A stretch of DNA of 64,000 bases from JBGCEZ01 sp045106735 (GTDB lineage Bacteria > Planctomycetota > Phycisphaerae > Phycisphaerales > SM1A02): contig JBGCEZ010000017.1 in the NCBI GenBank assembly GCA_045106735.1, forward strand, positions 28,193 through 92,192, written 5' to 3'. Below are positions 34,374 to 42,548 of this stretch, piece after piece; within the stretch, counting starts at the first letter, position 1; every line of letters begins with the position of its first letter. Position numbers and translations under genes: made by a program. The notes beneath the pieces were generated by a model. The model did not search any database, was not told where the DNA came from, and worked only from the letters and a program-made list of their open reading frames with translations.

Positions 34374-35936
34374 TCAGTTCGATTGACCGCCACGCCGCCC
34401 GGCTGGAGCGTCCGCCCCACCGCGCTCGCGGCGATTGGTGCGCCCGGGACGGTCGGTGCGGTCGGTGCGCCGGTTCCGCTCGGCCTGTCCGGCGCGGCGC
34501 CCTGGCGCGCTCGCCGGCTGATCCGGATCGTACGCTGGATTCGGCCGGGCGAGATTCGCCCCGATGATGGCCAGCCGAGCGTCGAGCACGGCCTCCAGTT
34601 CGGCGGCAAGCGCCGGGCGCGCGACCGAGAGGTCCCGCGACTCGCCGAGATCCGTCTCCAGGTCGTACAGCACGACCCGCCCCGACTCCGCGTACCGGAT
34701 CAGCTTGTACCGCCCGCGGCGAATGGCCGACTGCGGCCCGCCGGCGGTGCGATCGCCCGTGTGGTACTGCGGATAATGGAAGATGAGTTCGTCGCCGCCC
34801 GGCCGGTCCACCGCGGTCGCGGCGCCCTCCAGCACGCCGGCAAGCGAACCACCTTCGAGTCGGGCCCGCGTCGCCGCGGGAATCGTCGCCCCAGCCCACG
34901 CCGCGAACGTGGGATAGAGATCGTGGCCGACGACCGGCACATGGGCCCATCGGCCGGGCGCAATGTCCGGGCCGCGAACGATCATCGGCACGCGAATGCC
35001 GCCTTCGGACAGCGTTCCCTTGCCCCCGGAGAGCGGCCCGCCGTCTGGATGGCCGCCGTTGTCCGACATGTACACGACGTATGTGTTCTCACGCACGCCA
35101 AGGGCGTCGAGCATGGCCAACACCCGGCCCACGCCCGCGTCGAGGTCCTCGGTCAGGGCCGCGCGATTCGCGTCACGCCGCGAAAGGTCGGTGTACCGCT
35201 CGCGGGTCGATGCCCGGGCGTTCTCCGGGGCGTGCAACGCCAGCCAGGAAAGCTGGACGAAGAACGGCCGGTCCTCCAGAACCGCGGCGGCCATGAAGGC
35301 CTCGGCCCGATCGGCCATCCCGAAGATGTCAACCGGATTGGGATCCCTGAACTTCCCCGCCGCTTCATTTCCGATGTTGCCGTCGCTCACGTCGAATCCG
35401 TGCGCCGCCGGACCGCCACCCCCAACGTGCCACTTGCCGAAGTGCGCCGTCGTGTATCCCGCGGCCCGCAGCACGTGCCCGATCGTGAGGTCCTGACCGC
35501 TCAGATCATCGACACCGCGGGGGGAGAGCAATGGCCGATTCGAACTCGTGCGGCCGGACTGCCCGGCCCGGCCCCAGCCGAGGGCCGCCGGGCTCCGGCC
35601 GGTCAAGAGGCTGGCCCGCGTTGGCGCGCAGACCGGCGCTGGAGCGTACGCCGACGAGAATCGCATGCCGTCGGCCGCCATCTGTTCAAGGTGCGGCGTG
35701 TGGAAGTTCGCCCCGCGCGACCCAGGAACGTTCGGGTGCATCGGAACGGACAGGCCGCTCCAGTGCTGGTCGTCCGAGAGCATGAAGACGATGTTGGGAC
35801 GGGTGGGACCAACGTTCGTGGGGGTCGCGGGAGTTGCGGGGGGCGCCGCAGACCCGTCGCCGGCAATGCTCGCGGGATTCGCGGCGCTCGTGGCGGCGGC
35901 CACCACCGAGAGCACGACCGCGGCGGCCACGATCAT
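34374..35936 (-). CDS. Secreted formylglycine-dependent sulfatase
   Basis: About 520 residues from the ATG at 35936. The N-terminus is a signal peptide (MIVAAAVVLSVVAAATSA). The sulfatase core begins RPNIVFMLSDDQHWSG (metal Asp pair), and VCAPTRASLLTGR carries Cys103, converted to formylglycine in this class (C-x-P-x-R). Further motifs include FGKWHVGG and YMSDNGGHPDGG. The last ~30 residues are Arg-rich low complexity. The frame is open back to 36116; that longer start adds repeats rather than a signal peptide, so 35936 is preferred with some doubt. It hydrolyses sulfate esters outside the cytoplasm. Convergent with the M60 gene. Confidence 0.9.
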   Translation of the reverse strand: MIVAAAVVLSVVAAATSAANPASIAGDGSAAPPATPATPTNVGPTRPNIVFMLSDDQHWSGLSVPMHPNVPGSRGANFHTPHLEQMAADGMRFSSAYAPAPVCAPTRASLLTGRSPAALGWGRAGQSGRTSSNRPLLSPRGVDDLSGQDLTIGHVLRAAGYTTAHFGKWHVGGGGPAAHGFDVSDGNIGNEAAGKFRDPNPVDIFGMADRAEAFMAAAVLEDRPFFVQLSWLALHAPENARASTRERYTDLSRRDANRAALTEDLDAGVGRVLAMLDALGVRENTYVVYMSDNGGHPDGGPLSGGKGTLSEGGIRVPMIVRGPDIAPGRWAHVPVVGHDLYPTFAAWAGATIPAATRARLEGGSLAGVLEGAATAVDRPGGDELIFHYPQYHTGDRTAGGPQSAIRRGRYKLIRYAESGRVVLYDLETDLGESRDLSVARPALAAELEAVLDARLAIIGANLARPNPAYDPDQPASAPGRRAGQAERNRRTDRTDRPGRTNRRERGGADAPAGRRGGQSN

Positions 35937-35994
35937 CAACGAGGGCCCGGGCGTCGCCCGATCGGCGGGAACGACGGAAACGCCTGAAACGACG

Positions 35995-36021
35995 GGTACG
36001 GCCGGTACGGCCGGTACGGCT
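35995..36021. repeat. 9-bp tandem repeat GGTACGGCY x3
   Basis: Three head-to-tail copies upstream of the sulfatase, in the region that would encode AVPAVPAVP if translation began at 36116. Confidence 0.8.
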
Positions 36022-36180
36022 GCGGCCAAGCATCGGTGGATTCGGCGAATCAAGATCGACGGGGCTGACACAAGCGGCGCTCCAATGGGACGGTCGAGCG
36101 CCCGAGCGGCGCCCATCAGCCGTACGCACGCATCGGCCGCTCCATCCCCGGGCCTGTACCGAATCTGGTCACCCCCCTCC

Positions 36181-36186
36181 TACCAT
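36181..36186 (+). promoter_or_regulatory. Putative -10 element TACCAT
   Basis: TACCAT ends 8 nt before ATG 36195, an arrangement that would give a leaderless or near-leaderless transcript, as at 3844 and 31957. No -35 is evident. Confidence 0.3.
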
Positions 36187-36194
36187 CGCCCCAG

Positions 36195-37118
36195 ATGGAA
36201 CCGACCCTCACCGCCACCGTGCTCGCCGTCCGCCCGACCGGCTTTCGCCACAATGACGAGACGGCCGGGTCGAACGCCTTTCAGCGTGCCCCGGGCGCCG
36301 ATTCCGGCGCGGTCCAGATGCAGGCGGCGGAGGAGTTCGATGGACTGGTGACGACGCTGCGGACCGCTGGCCTGCGCGTCATCGTCGCCGACGACCCGAA
36401 CCGCCCGCCGGCCCCTGATGCGGTCTTCCCAAACAACTGGATCAGCCTCCACGCCGGCGGAACCGCCGTGCTGTACCCCATGCTCGCCCCGGCCCGGCGA
36501 CGCGAAGTCCGGCCCGAGCTCATCGACGTCGTCGCCGAAGCCACCGGATGGCAATGGCCGAACGTCATCGACCTCACGCCGCTGGCCGCCGAGTCGGCGT
36601 TCGTCGAAGGCACCGGCAGCCTGATCCTGGACCGGCCGGCTCGCATCGCCTGGGCCGGCCGATCACCCCGGACCACGCGGGCGGGACTGGATGCGTTCGC
36701 CGACGCCACTGGCTTTCGCCTGGTCGAGTTCGGGGCCACCGACGCCGCCGGCCAGCCGATCTACCACACCAACGTGATGATGAACGTTGGCCGCGGCTTC
36801 GCGGTCATCTGCCTCGCGTGCATCGACGCGGCGGACCGCGATCGCGTCGCGCGGAGCATCGCGGACACCGGCCGCACGATCATCGAGATCACCCGCGAGC
36901 AACTCGGACACTTTGCCGGCAACATGCTGGCCCTTGGGGAGCCGGACGGCGAGCAGTTCCTGGTCATGTCCGCCGCGGCCGAGGCATGCCTGACGCCGAG
37001 ACAGCGCAAGGCGATCGCCGGCTTCGCCCGGATCATCTCCGCCCCAATCCCCACGATCGAGCGGATCGGCGGCGGCAGCGTCCGTTGCATGCTGGCCGAG
37101 GTCTTCGGCAGTCCGTGA
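36195..37118 (+). CDS. CtlX-type amidinotransferase/arginine-deiminase-fold hydrolase
   Basis: 307 residues of the guanidino-group-modifying fold. Signatures: PDAVFPNNWIS (about 74-84), FVEGTGSLILDR, IYHTNVMMNVG with the active His, and the C-terminal GGGSVRCMLAEVF with nucleophile Cys298. CtlX-like enzymes act on citrulline or related guanidino/ureido compounds; the substrate here is not proven. It is a single gene, with hemolysin III convergent downstream. Confidence 0.85.
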   Translation: MEPTLTATVLAVRPTGFRHNDETAGSNAFQRAPGADSGAVQMQAAEEFDGLVTTLRTAGLRVIVADDPNRPPAPDAVFPNNWISLHAGGTAVLYPMLAPARRREVRPELIDVVAEATGWQWPNVIDLTPLAAESAFVEGTGSLILDRPARIAWAGRSPRTTRAGLDAFADATGFRLVEFGATDAAGQPIYHTNVMMNVGRGFAVICLACIDAADRDRVARSIADTGRTIIEITREQLGHFAGNMLALGEPDGEQFLVMSAAAEACLTPRQRKAIAGFARIISAPIPTIERIGGGSVRCMLAEVFGSP

Positions 37119-37162
37119 GCGGCAACCCGGAGCCCGGGGCCCAGAGCCCGGAACCCAGGGCC

Positions 37163-37870
37163 TCACCCGCCGGTCGCGGCCGCCGCCGCCGGCCCGGCCG
37201 TCATCGCCGCGACCGTGCGTTCGGCCAGCCCCACGATGAATCGCCAGTGCAACGTCATGCCGAGCAGGACTGCCACGTGCCAGACCTCGTGGCTGTCGAT
37301 CACCCCGGGCCAGACCGTCGGCCAGCCGATTCCCATCATGACCGCCCCCACGGAGTAGGCCACGCCGCCGATCACGAAGCCGCGGACGGTGCGAAAGCCA
37401 TCCCGCCGCCACGCCGCAATCATCGTCAGGCCCGCGATCCAGCCGAGCGTGATGTACAGCGTGGTCCCCAGGCCGCGGGGCATGCGGTCGAAGAAGACCG
37501 TCATCAACGTGAGCCCGGTGATGGCCATGGCCCACTTGGCCGCCAGGCCGGCCCAGCGGACGTGGCCGCGGAAGAGCATGGCGTGCACCGGCGTGAACGT
37601 GCCGGCGATCATCACGAAGATCGCCGCCTTGTCGAGCCGGTGGAAGACCCGGCCGCCGAGCGATTCCTCGTCCAGCGTGTGGTACACGCCGCTCATCGAC
37701 AGCATGAAGACGAGCGCAAAGACGTAGACGCCCAGAGCGACGGCGATCCCCGGGGTCGCGCGGAACCGCCGCACCAGGGGCACGCCCAAGGCCAGAAAGA
37801 CGCCCGCCCCGAGCAGGTGCGTGAGTGCGCTGACTGGCTCGTAGAAGCCGGGAATGGTCTGAACCGCCAT
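37163..37870 (-). CDS. Hemolysin III / PAQR-family membrane protein
   Basis: 235 residues with seven predicted helices. HLLGAGVFLALGVPL at helix 1, VYHTLDE, HRLDKAAIFVMIAGTFTPV and the C-terminal SHEVWHVAVLLG supply the conserved Ser/His/Asp metal site of the hemolysin III/PAQR (CREST) family. The biochemical role is probably lipid hydrolysis or membrane homeostasis. Start ATG 37870; upstream codons in the frame are shadows of the divergent ATP-grasp gene. Confidence 0.9.
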   Translation of the reverse strand: MAVQTIPGFYEPVSALTHLLGAGVFLALGVPLVRRFRATPGIAVALGVYVFALVFMLSMSGVYHTLDEESLGGRVFHRLDKAAIFVMIAGTFTPVHAMLFRGHVRWAGLAAKWAMAITGLTLMTVFFDRMPRGLGTTLYITLGWIAGLTMIAAWRRDGFRTVRGFVIGGVAYSVGAVMMGIGWPTVWPGVIDSHEVWHVAVLLGMTLHWRFIVGLAERTVAAMTAGPAAAAATGG

Positions 37871-37920
37871 GGCCGGGAGGATAGGCGGCCGCAGTTTCGG
37901 CAGGTCCGGCGAGACACGGC

Positions 37921-37926
37921 TACCTT
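37921..37926 (+). promoter_or_regulatory. Putative -10 element TACCTT
   Basis: TACCTT lies 95 nt upstream of the ATP-grasp start in the gap between divergent genes. Weak evidence on its own. Confidence 0.25.
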
Positions 37927-38020
37927 GCGGATTGGGGTTGGAATTCCGCCCCGGCCGGTCCGCGGCGCTCGCCCGCGGCCCCTCGATCGTTCGCCCCACC
38001 TGACACCAGCAGGCCCACCC

Positions 38021-39100
38021 ATGCAGCCCATCACCGTGATCCTCACCGCCGCCGGATCCCCCGGCGCCTCCACCTGCATCCGCCATTTGCGGGGCGTCCG
38101 CGAACGCACCGTCCGCGTGGTCGGCGCCGACGCCAACCCCGAGGCGATCGGCCGCGGCCTCTGCGACGAGTTCCACCTGATCCCGGCGTCGACCGATGCG
38201 GGCTACATCGATGCGCTGATCGACCTGTGCGCCCGCACCGAGGCCGACTGCCTCATTCCGGCCAGCAGCTACGAAGTCAACATCGTGGCTGAGGCCCGCG
38301 GGCGGTTCGCCAGCGCCGCCCCGGACACCCGGATCCTGGTGAGCGACCTGGCCGCCCTCGAGGTGGCCAACGACAAGGCCAAGCTCTACGAAGCGGTGGC
38401 CGGTGACCCCGACGTACGGGTGCCGGATTTCGAGCTCGTCACCGACCTGGACGGTTTCATGGCCGCCCACGCCCGGCTTTCGGTCGGCCCGGACGGTGGC
38501 CAGCGCCGCCTGTGCTTCAAGCCGCCCTACTCCAAGGGCTCCCGCGGATTCCGCTACCTGGCCGACGGCATGAGCCGGCGAGACCTGCTGCTGAATCACA
38601 AACCCGACAGCAAGTACATGGCGCTGGACGAGTTCCAGCGCATCTTCACCGGCGACCCCGACTTCCCTGCCCTGCTCCTCATGGAGGTACTCGAGGGCGA
38701 GGAAATCGACTCGATGGTCATCGGCGACGGCGCGGGCGAGTCGCTGCTCATCACGCACAAGACGCGCGAGAAGGAACGCGGTGGCGTGATCACCCAGGGG
38801 GAACAGGTGGAGCGCCCGGAACTGGACACGGCGATCAAGGCGATCGTGCGGCGGATCCCGCTGCGCTACAACTTCGGCATTCAGTTCATCGGCGGGGCGC
38901 TCTTGGAAATCAACCCGCGGCTGTCAACGTTCATGTACACGGAAGACTGGGTCGAGCCGTACTTCGCGATCAAACTTGCGTTGGGCGAGTGGACGGCGGG
39001 CGACCTGCGGGCAATGCAGGCGAAGGTGCCGATGGGGCTGCGCATGGTGCGGTACTTCGAGCAGCACTTCTGGACGCGGGAGGCGGCTGCCGCCACGTGA
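38021..39100 (+). CDS. ATP-grasp carboxylate-amine ligase
   Basis: 359 residues. An N-terminal Rossmann-like preATP-grasp domain (VILTAAGSPGASTCIRHLRG) is followed by the ATP-grasp core: KLYEAVAGD, RLCFKPPYSKGSRGFRY (nucleotide-binding loop), MEVLEGEEIDSMVIGDG and LLEINPRLSTFMY (metal site). These enzymes join a carboxylate, activated as acyl phosphate, to an amine, as in carbamoyl phosphate synthase and dipeptide ligases. The product is unknown. ATG 38021 opens the first beta strand. Confidence 0.85.
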   Translation: MQPITVILTAAGSPGASTCIRHLRGVRERTVRVVGADANPEAIGRGLCDEFHLIPASTDAGYIDALIDLCARTEADCLIPASSYEVNIVAEARGRFASAAPDTRILVSDLAALEVANDKAKLYEAVAGDPDVRVPDFELVTDLDGFMAAHARLSVGPDGGQRRLCFKPPYSKGSRGFRYLADGMSRRDLLLNHKPDSKYMALDEFQRIFTGDPDFPALLLMEVLEGEEIDSMVIGDGAGESLLITHKTREKERGGVITQGEQVERPELDTAIKAIVRRIPLRYNFGIQFIGGALLEINPRLSTFMYTEDWVEPYFAIKLALGEWTAGDLRAMQAKVPMGLRMVRYFEQHFWTREAAAAT

Positions 39101-39348
39101 TGGGTTTCGTTCCCGCCCGATCCAGGCGAATCAGCGGCCGGTCTGGGCGTGGCACGCCGCCCCGCGGGATCGATCTTGATTCGATCCTCGCGCCAGTTGG
39201 TCCACGGATGGCTCATCCCATCGGGCGCAATCGCCCGGAACTGACAAGTAGGGGCGGACGGGTTCTTGGAGCCAGGTCAGTACGCCACATGGCAACTCGA
39301 AGTCGCAGCTTCGAGCTCCGGCGATGTCAAGACACCTGTACGTCTTGG

Positions 39349-39525
39349 TCAGACGTGCGTCCATGGATCGATCACGCTGCACGCAGCTTGAAAGTCCTTG
39401 ACGTTGCGGGTCGCTACCGTCGCCTGATGTGTCTTAGCGATTTCGGCGATCAGGACATCGCGCACGTCAATGGTGTTGCCGACCGCTTGCAGCGTCGCGC
39501 TGAGATCCCCAGCCGTGAGTCTGCC
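39349..39525 (-). pseudogene. VapC-type PIN-domain toxin, C-terminal fragment
   Basis: 58 residues in one frame resemble the end of a VapC toxin: IDVRDVLIAEIAKTHQATVA, then TRNVKDFQAACSVIDPW, with the conserved Asp-x-x-Ile-Ala helix and ATRNxxDF strand that carry the later acidic residues of the RNase site. An in-frame TGA lies at 39526-39528 and the PIN-like sequence seems to continue in another frame (ALPFNRSAPEAD, around 39530-39560). The N-terminus and an antitoxin are not found. Most likely an inactive remnant. Confidence 0.6.
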
Positions 39526-39757
39526 TCAGGTGCACTGCGGTTGAACGGAAGAGCATCGATGGTCGTGTCGGCGCCCGAAGATGGCACGCCCGCCTGGGGC
39601 TCGGACTGTGGCTCGATGATCGGGTCCTGTCCTCGCCCGGTCGCCGGTTGACCTCCGGCAAAGTCCACAACGAGATCCACCAAGTCCTCGTGGGCCTGGC
39701 CCCACTGGTCGTGCATCCAGCCCTTGGCCTGCTGAGCGACCCGAAACGGATCCTCGA

Positions 39758-40012
39758 TCAGCCGCTCCTAGGCCATCTAGGGCATGCCACGACAAACCGC
39801 TCATCCTCCGACAATGGGGCCCGCTGGGCAGCCTCGCCCTCGTCGGCTTGGGTTATGAACAGCGTTTTCCGCTCACGGAGCAGCCAGAAGAACAACGCTC
39901 CCGCTCGGCGGCCGCGGGCTCTGGCTCGTTCAGCCTGGGCGACGAAATCCAGACGCCCCCCCGCCCCGGCTCGGGCAAGCCCGAGTTCGACGGCCTGGCG
40001 ATGCAGCCCCAT
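39758..40012 (-). pseudogene. Remnant resembling a C-terminal piece of a replication/HTH-type protein
   Basis: An 84-residue frame includes RAGALFFWLLRERKTLFITQ followed by ADEGEAAQR, a pattern I associate with the C-termini of planctomycete helix-rich DNA-binding hypotheticals (N-P-x-A-L-F...W-x-x-I-T-Q-A-D-E). The frame stays open upstream without a clear start, and the end differs from the pattern. Weak evidence. Confidence 0.25.
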
Positions 40013-40383
40013 AAGCCGGCCGGTGTCGGCCAGGTCCTGGTGCTCGACGTCTCGGAGATTGGGTTCGCCTGCTCGCTCGCGGCCCTTGGCCCGGACCCGA
40101 GAGCTCAGGCGGATCCGAGGATTTCACCCAGCTTTGCACCAAGTTGCAGGTTTCACGCGGCGTACCCGGTACTTGCAGCCCGGGGCACCAAGACGACGGG
40201 GCGCGGAGCCCCTTCTCCGATACTTCGTTGCCGTGGCCGCGGCGATACCCGTTGCGACCGTCGCCAGTACGGTCTTCGCCGGAGGACTCCGTCACCGCAT
40301 CGGCGCACCGCTGCATCTCGACACCCCGGCACAGCGGCACACCCGGCCCCCCGCGCCACCAGAGCCCCCCACCCCCGATCCGA

Positions 40384-40389
40384 TACACT
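40384..40389 (+). promoter_or_regulatory. Putative promoter -10 (TACACT) of the glycan locus
   Basis: TACACT lies within TCCGATACACTGC, 41 nt upstream of ATG 40431. A nearly identical 13-mer (TCCGGTACACTGC) precedes the acetyltransferase gene at the same distance (46368). No TTG-type -35 is visible. Confidence 0.4.
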
Positions 40390-40430
40390 GCCCTTGCCGG
40401 CCGATCCCCTCGATCCCCCCGGCATTCTCT

Positions 40431-42521
40431 ATGTGTGGAATCGCTGGCATCCTCGAGTTCCGCGATGGCGCCACGCCCGATCGGGTGGCCCTGGAGCGGA
40501 TGACGACCTTCATGACCCACCGGGGCCCCGATGGGGCTGGGGTGCACGTGGACGGTCCGCTCGGGCTCGGCCATCGCCGGCTGTCGATCATCGATCTGGA
40601 CCACGGGGCCCAGCCGATGCTGGACCCGACCGGCCGGTACGCCCTCTGCTTCAACGGCGAGATCTACAACTACATCGAGCTCCGCGAGCAGCTCAAAGCC
40701 GCCGGGTCGACGTTCCGCACCGACTCGGACACCGAAGTCCTGCTCGAGGCGCTGATCCGCTGGGGCGCTGACGCCCCCGCCAAGCTCAACGGCATGTTCG
40801 CCTTCGCGTTCTACGACCGGGCCGAACGCCGGATGATGCTCGTCCGCGACCACCTGGGCATCAAGCCGCTCTACTACGCGAAGCTGCCCGATCGCCTCAT
40901 GTTCGCGAGTGATCTCGGCGCGATCGCGACACATCCCGACTTCCCGCGTGCCCTCGACCCGGTCGCCACGAGCCACTACTTCACGTGGCGGACGGTGCCG
41001 AATCCGTACACCGGCTTCCGGGCCGCCCGCCAGCTCCCCCCGGCCACGATCATGACGATCAACGCCGACGGCCGGGAGACCACCCGCACCTATTGGGACA
41101 TCCCCGTCAACGATCGGCCGGCCTCGGCCACGCCGGCGGAGGCCGACGCCCTCGAAGGCGAGCTCCGCGACCTGCTGGCCGATGCCCTTCGGCTGCAAGT
41201 CCGCTCGGACGTGCCGGTCGGCGCGTTCCTTTCCGGCGGCGTGGACTCGTCCACCGTCGCCTACTGGATGAAGCAGGCCGTCGGCGACCGGGCCGTGACC
41301 TTCACCATCGGCTTCCGCGGTGAAGAGAAGGACTTCGACGAAAGCGAGTGGGCCGAGGACGTCGCCCGGCACATCGGCACCGAACACCACACCCACTTCC
41401 TCCGCGAATACGACATTGTGGAGCTGCTGGAACGCATCGCCTGGCAGTACTCGCAGCCCTGTGGCACCGGCATCCCGAACTACTTCGTCAGCGAAATGGC
41501 CCGCAAGCACGTGACCGTGGCCCTCGCCGGCGTCGGCGGCGATGAGTGCTTTGCCGGCTACGGGCGATTCCTGCTGGCCGGCAACCCGCGGGCCACCGGG
41601 TACGACACCGACGACCCGGTGCACGCCTTCCTGCGATCGCTCGTCAGCTTCACCGATGCCGACAAGCGCGAGTTCTTCAGCCCCGACCTGCAGGCGGCGA
41701 CCCGGCACGAGCCTTCGATCGGCTTCATCCGCGGCCAGGTCGGCGAAGCCCCGCGCCGCAACACGCTCGACGCGCTCTGCCGCATCGACTTGCGGCACTT
41801 CATGCTCAATGACCTGCTGTTCAACCTCGACAAGATGTCGATGGCCCACTCGCTGGAAGTCCGCGTTCCGCTGCTGGACCACCGCATCGTCGAACTCGCC
41901 CAGCGCACGCCGCCCCGGCTCAAGGTGCTGCACGGCGAACAGAAGGTGCTGCTCAAGCGGGCGATGTACCGGCAACTGCCGCGGCACGTATTCCTGCGGG
42001 CCAAGCGCGGGTTCAGCCTGCCCAAGCAGGTCTGGCTGAAGCGCATCGAGTCCACCGTCCGCGACCTAATCAGCGAACGAACAGTGCGTGAACGCGGACT
42101 CTTCGAGTGGAACACCGTCAGCGCCTACGTCGACCGCGTCTTTGACGCCGACGGACGGGCGAGCTGGCGGGACGCGAACAACCTCTGGAACCTGTTCAGC
42201 TTTGAACTCTGGGCCCGGCAGTTCGTGGACCAGGCGCCTGACGTGCACCCGCCGGGCGGCCGCGACGCGGAGATGCTCGCGCGGGCTGCGGGCTCGGGGG
42301 CCGAGGGTGCAGGGCTCGCGGCCGACGGAAGCGACCGTTCCGCCGCCGAACCCACGATCTCCGTCACCCTGCCCAGTACCGCGGCCGCGAACGCGAACGC
42401 GAATGGAGCCGCCGGCCCGTTGACCGGCCCAGATTCGCCCACCGCGGCGGGCTCCACCGCCGCCTCCGCATCGGCCCCCACGCCGGCCCCCACGACCACG
42501 TCTTTCCCCGCCGCTCCCTGA
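40431..42521 (+). CDS. asnB: Asparagine-synthetase-like glutamine amidotransferase
   Basis: 696 residues. Residue 2 is the class-II amidotransferase nucleophile (MCGIAGILEF); FNGEIYNYIELRE binds glutamine. The synthetase half has SGGVDSS (pyrophosphate loop, about residue 267) and VALAGVGGDECFAGYGR. Such enzymes use Gln ammonia and ATP to amidate a carboxylate. In surface-glycan loci AsnB homologues often amidate uronic acids or lipid-linked sugars rather than aspartate, and this one heads such a locus. About 90 C-terminal residues are a low-complexity Ala/Ser/Thr/Pro tail. ATG 40431 is fixed by the catalytic Cys2. Confidence 0.92.
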   Translation: MCGIAGILEFRDGATPDRVALERMTTFMTHRGPDGAGVHVDGPLGLGHRRLSIIDLDHGAQPMLDPTGRYALCFNGEIYNYIELREQLKAAGSTFRTDSDTEVLLEALIRWGADAPAKLNGMFAFAFYDRAERRMMLVRDHLGIKPLYYAKLPDRLMFASDLGAIATHPDFPRALDPVATSHYFTWRTVPNPYTGFRAARQLPPATIMTINADGRETTRTYWDIPVNDRPASATPAEADALEGELRDLLADALRLQVRSDVPVGAFLSGGVDSSTVAYWMKQAVGDRAVTFTIGFRGEEKDFDESEWAEDVARHIGTEHHTHFLREYDIVELLERIAWQYSQPCGTGIPNYFVSEMARKHVTVALAGVGGDECFAGYGRFLLAGNPRATGYDTDDPVHAFLRSLVSFTDADKREFFSPDLQAATRHEPSIGFIRGQVGEAPRRNTLDALCRIDLRHFMLNDLLFNLDKMSMAHSLEVRVPLLDHRIVELAQRTPPRLKVLHGEQKVLLKRAMYRQLPRHVFLRAKRGFSLPKQVWLKRIESTVRDLISERTVRERGLFEWNTVSAYVDRVFDADGRASWRDANNLWNLFSFELWARQFVDQAPDVHPPGGRDAEMLARAAGSGAEGAGLAADGSDRSAAEPTISVTLPSTAAANANANGAAGPLTGPDSPTAAGSTAASASAPTPAPTTTSFPAAP

Positions 42522-42548
42522 GCCTCCTTCGCCGAGTGCCTTTTCCGC

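Larger units (their letters stand above)
39101..40430. other. 1.3 kb of decayed DNA between gene blocks
   Basis: Apart from the two minus-strand remnants listed separately (39349-39525 and 39758-40012), I see no supported gene. Reading frames are short and interrupted, and base use is less extreme at the third codon position than in the neighbouring genes. It marks the boundary between the ATP-grasp gene and the glycan locus. Confidence 0.6.

Noticed and set aside
28966..34950. A 1994-residue open frame on the minus strand, plus similar long ones at 25595-29209, 45214-48102, 39930-41987 and 2351-3778.
   Set aside because: They are antisense shadows of well-supported genes in very high G+C DNA, with no domains, no ribosome sites and Arg/Pro/Ala-biased composition.
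35937..36116. N-terminal extension of the sulfatase to 36116.
   Set aside because: It would put a Val/Pro/Ala repeat region before the signal peptide and has no better ribosome site; kept only as an alternative start.
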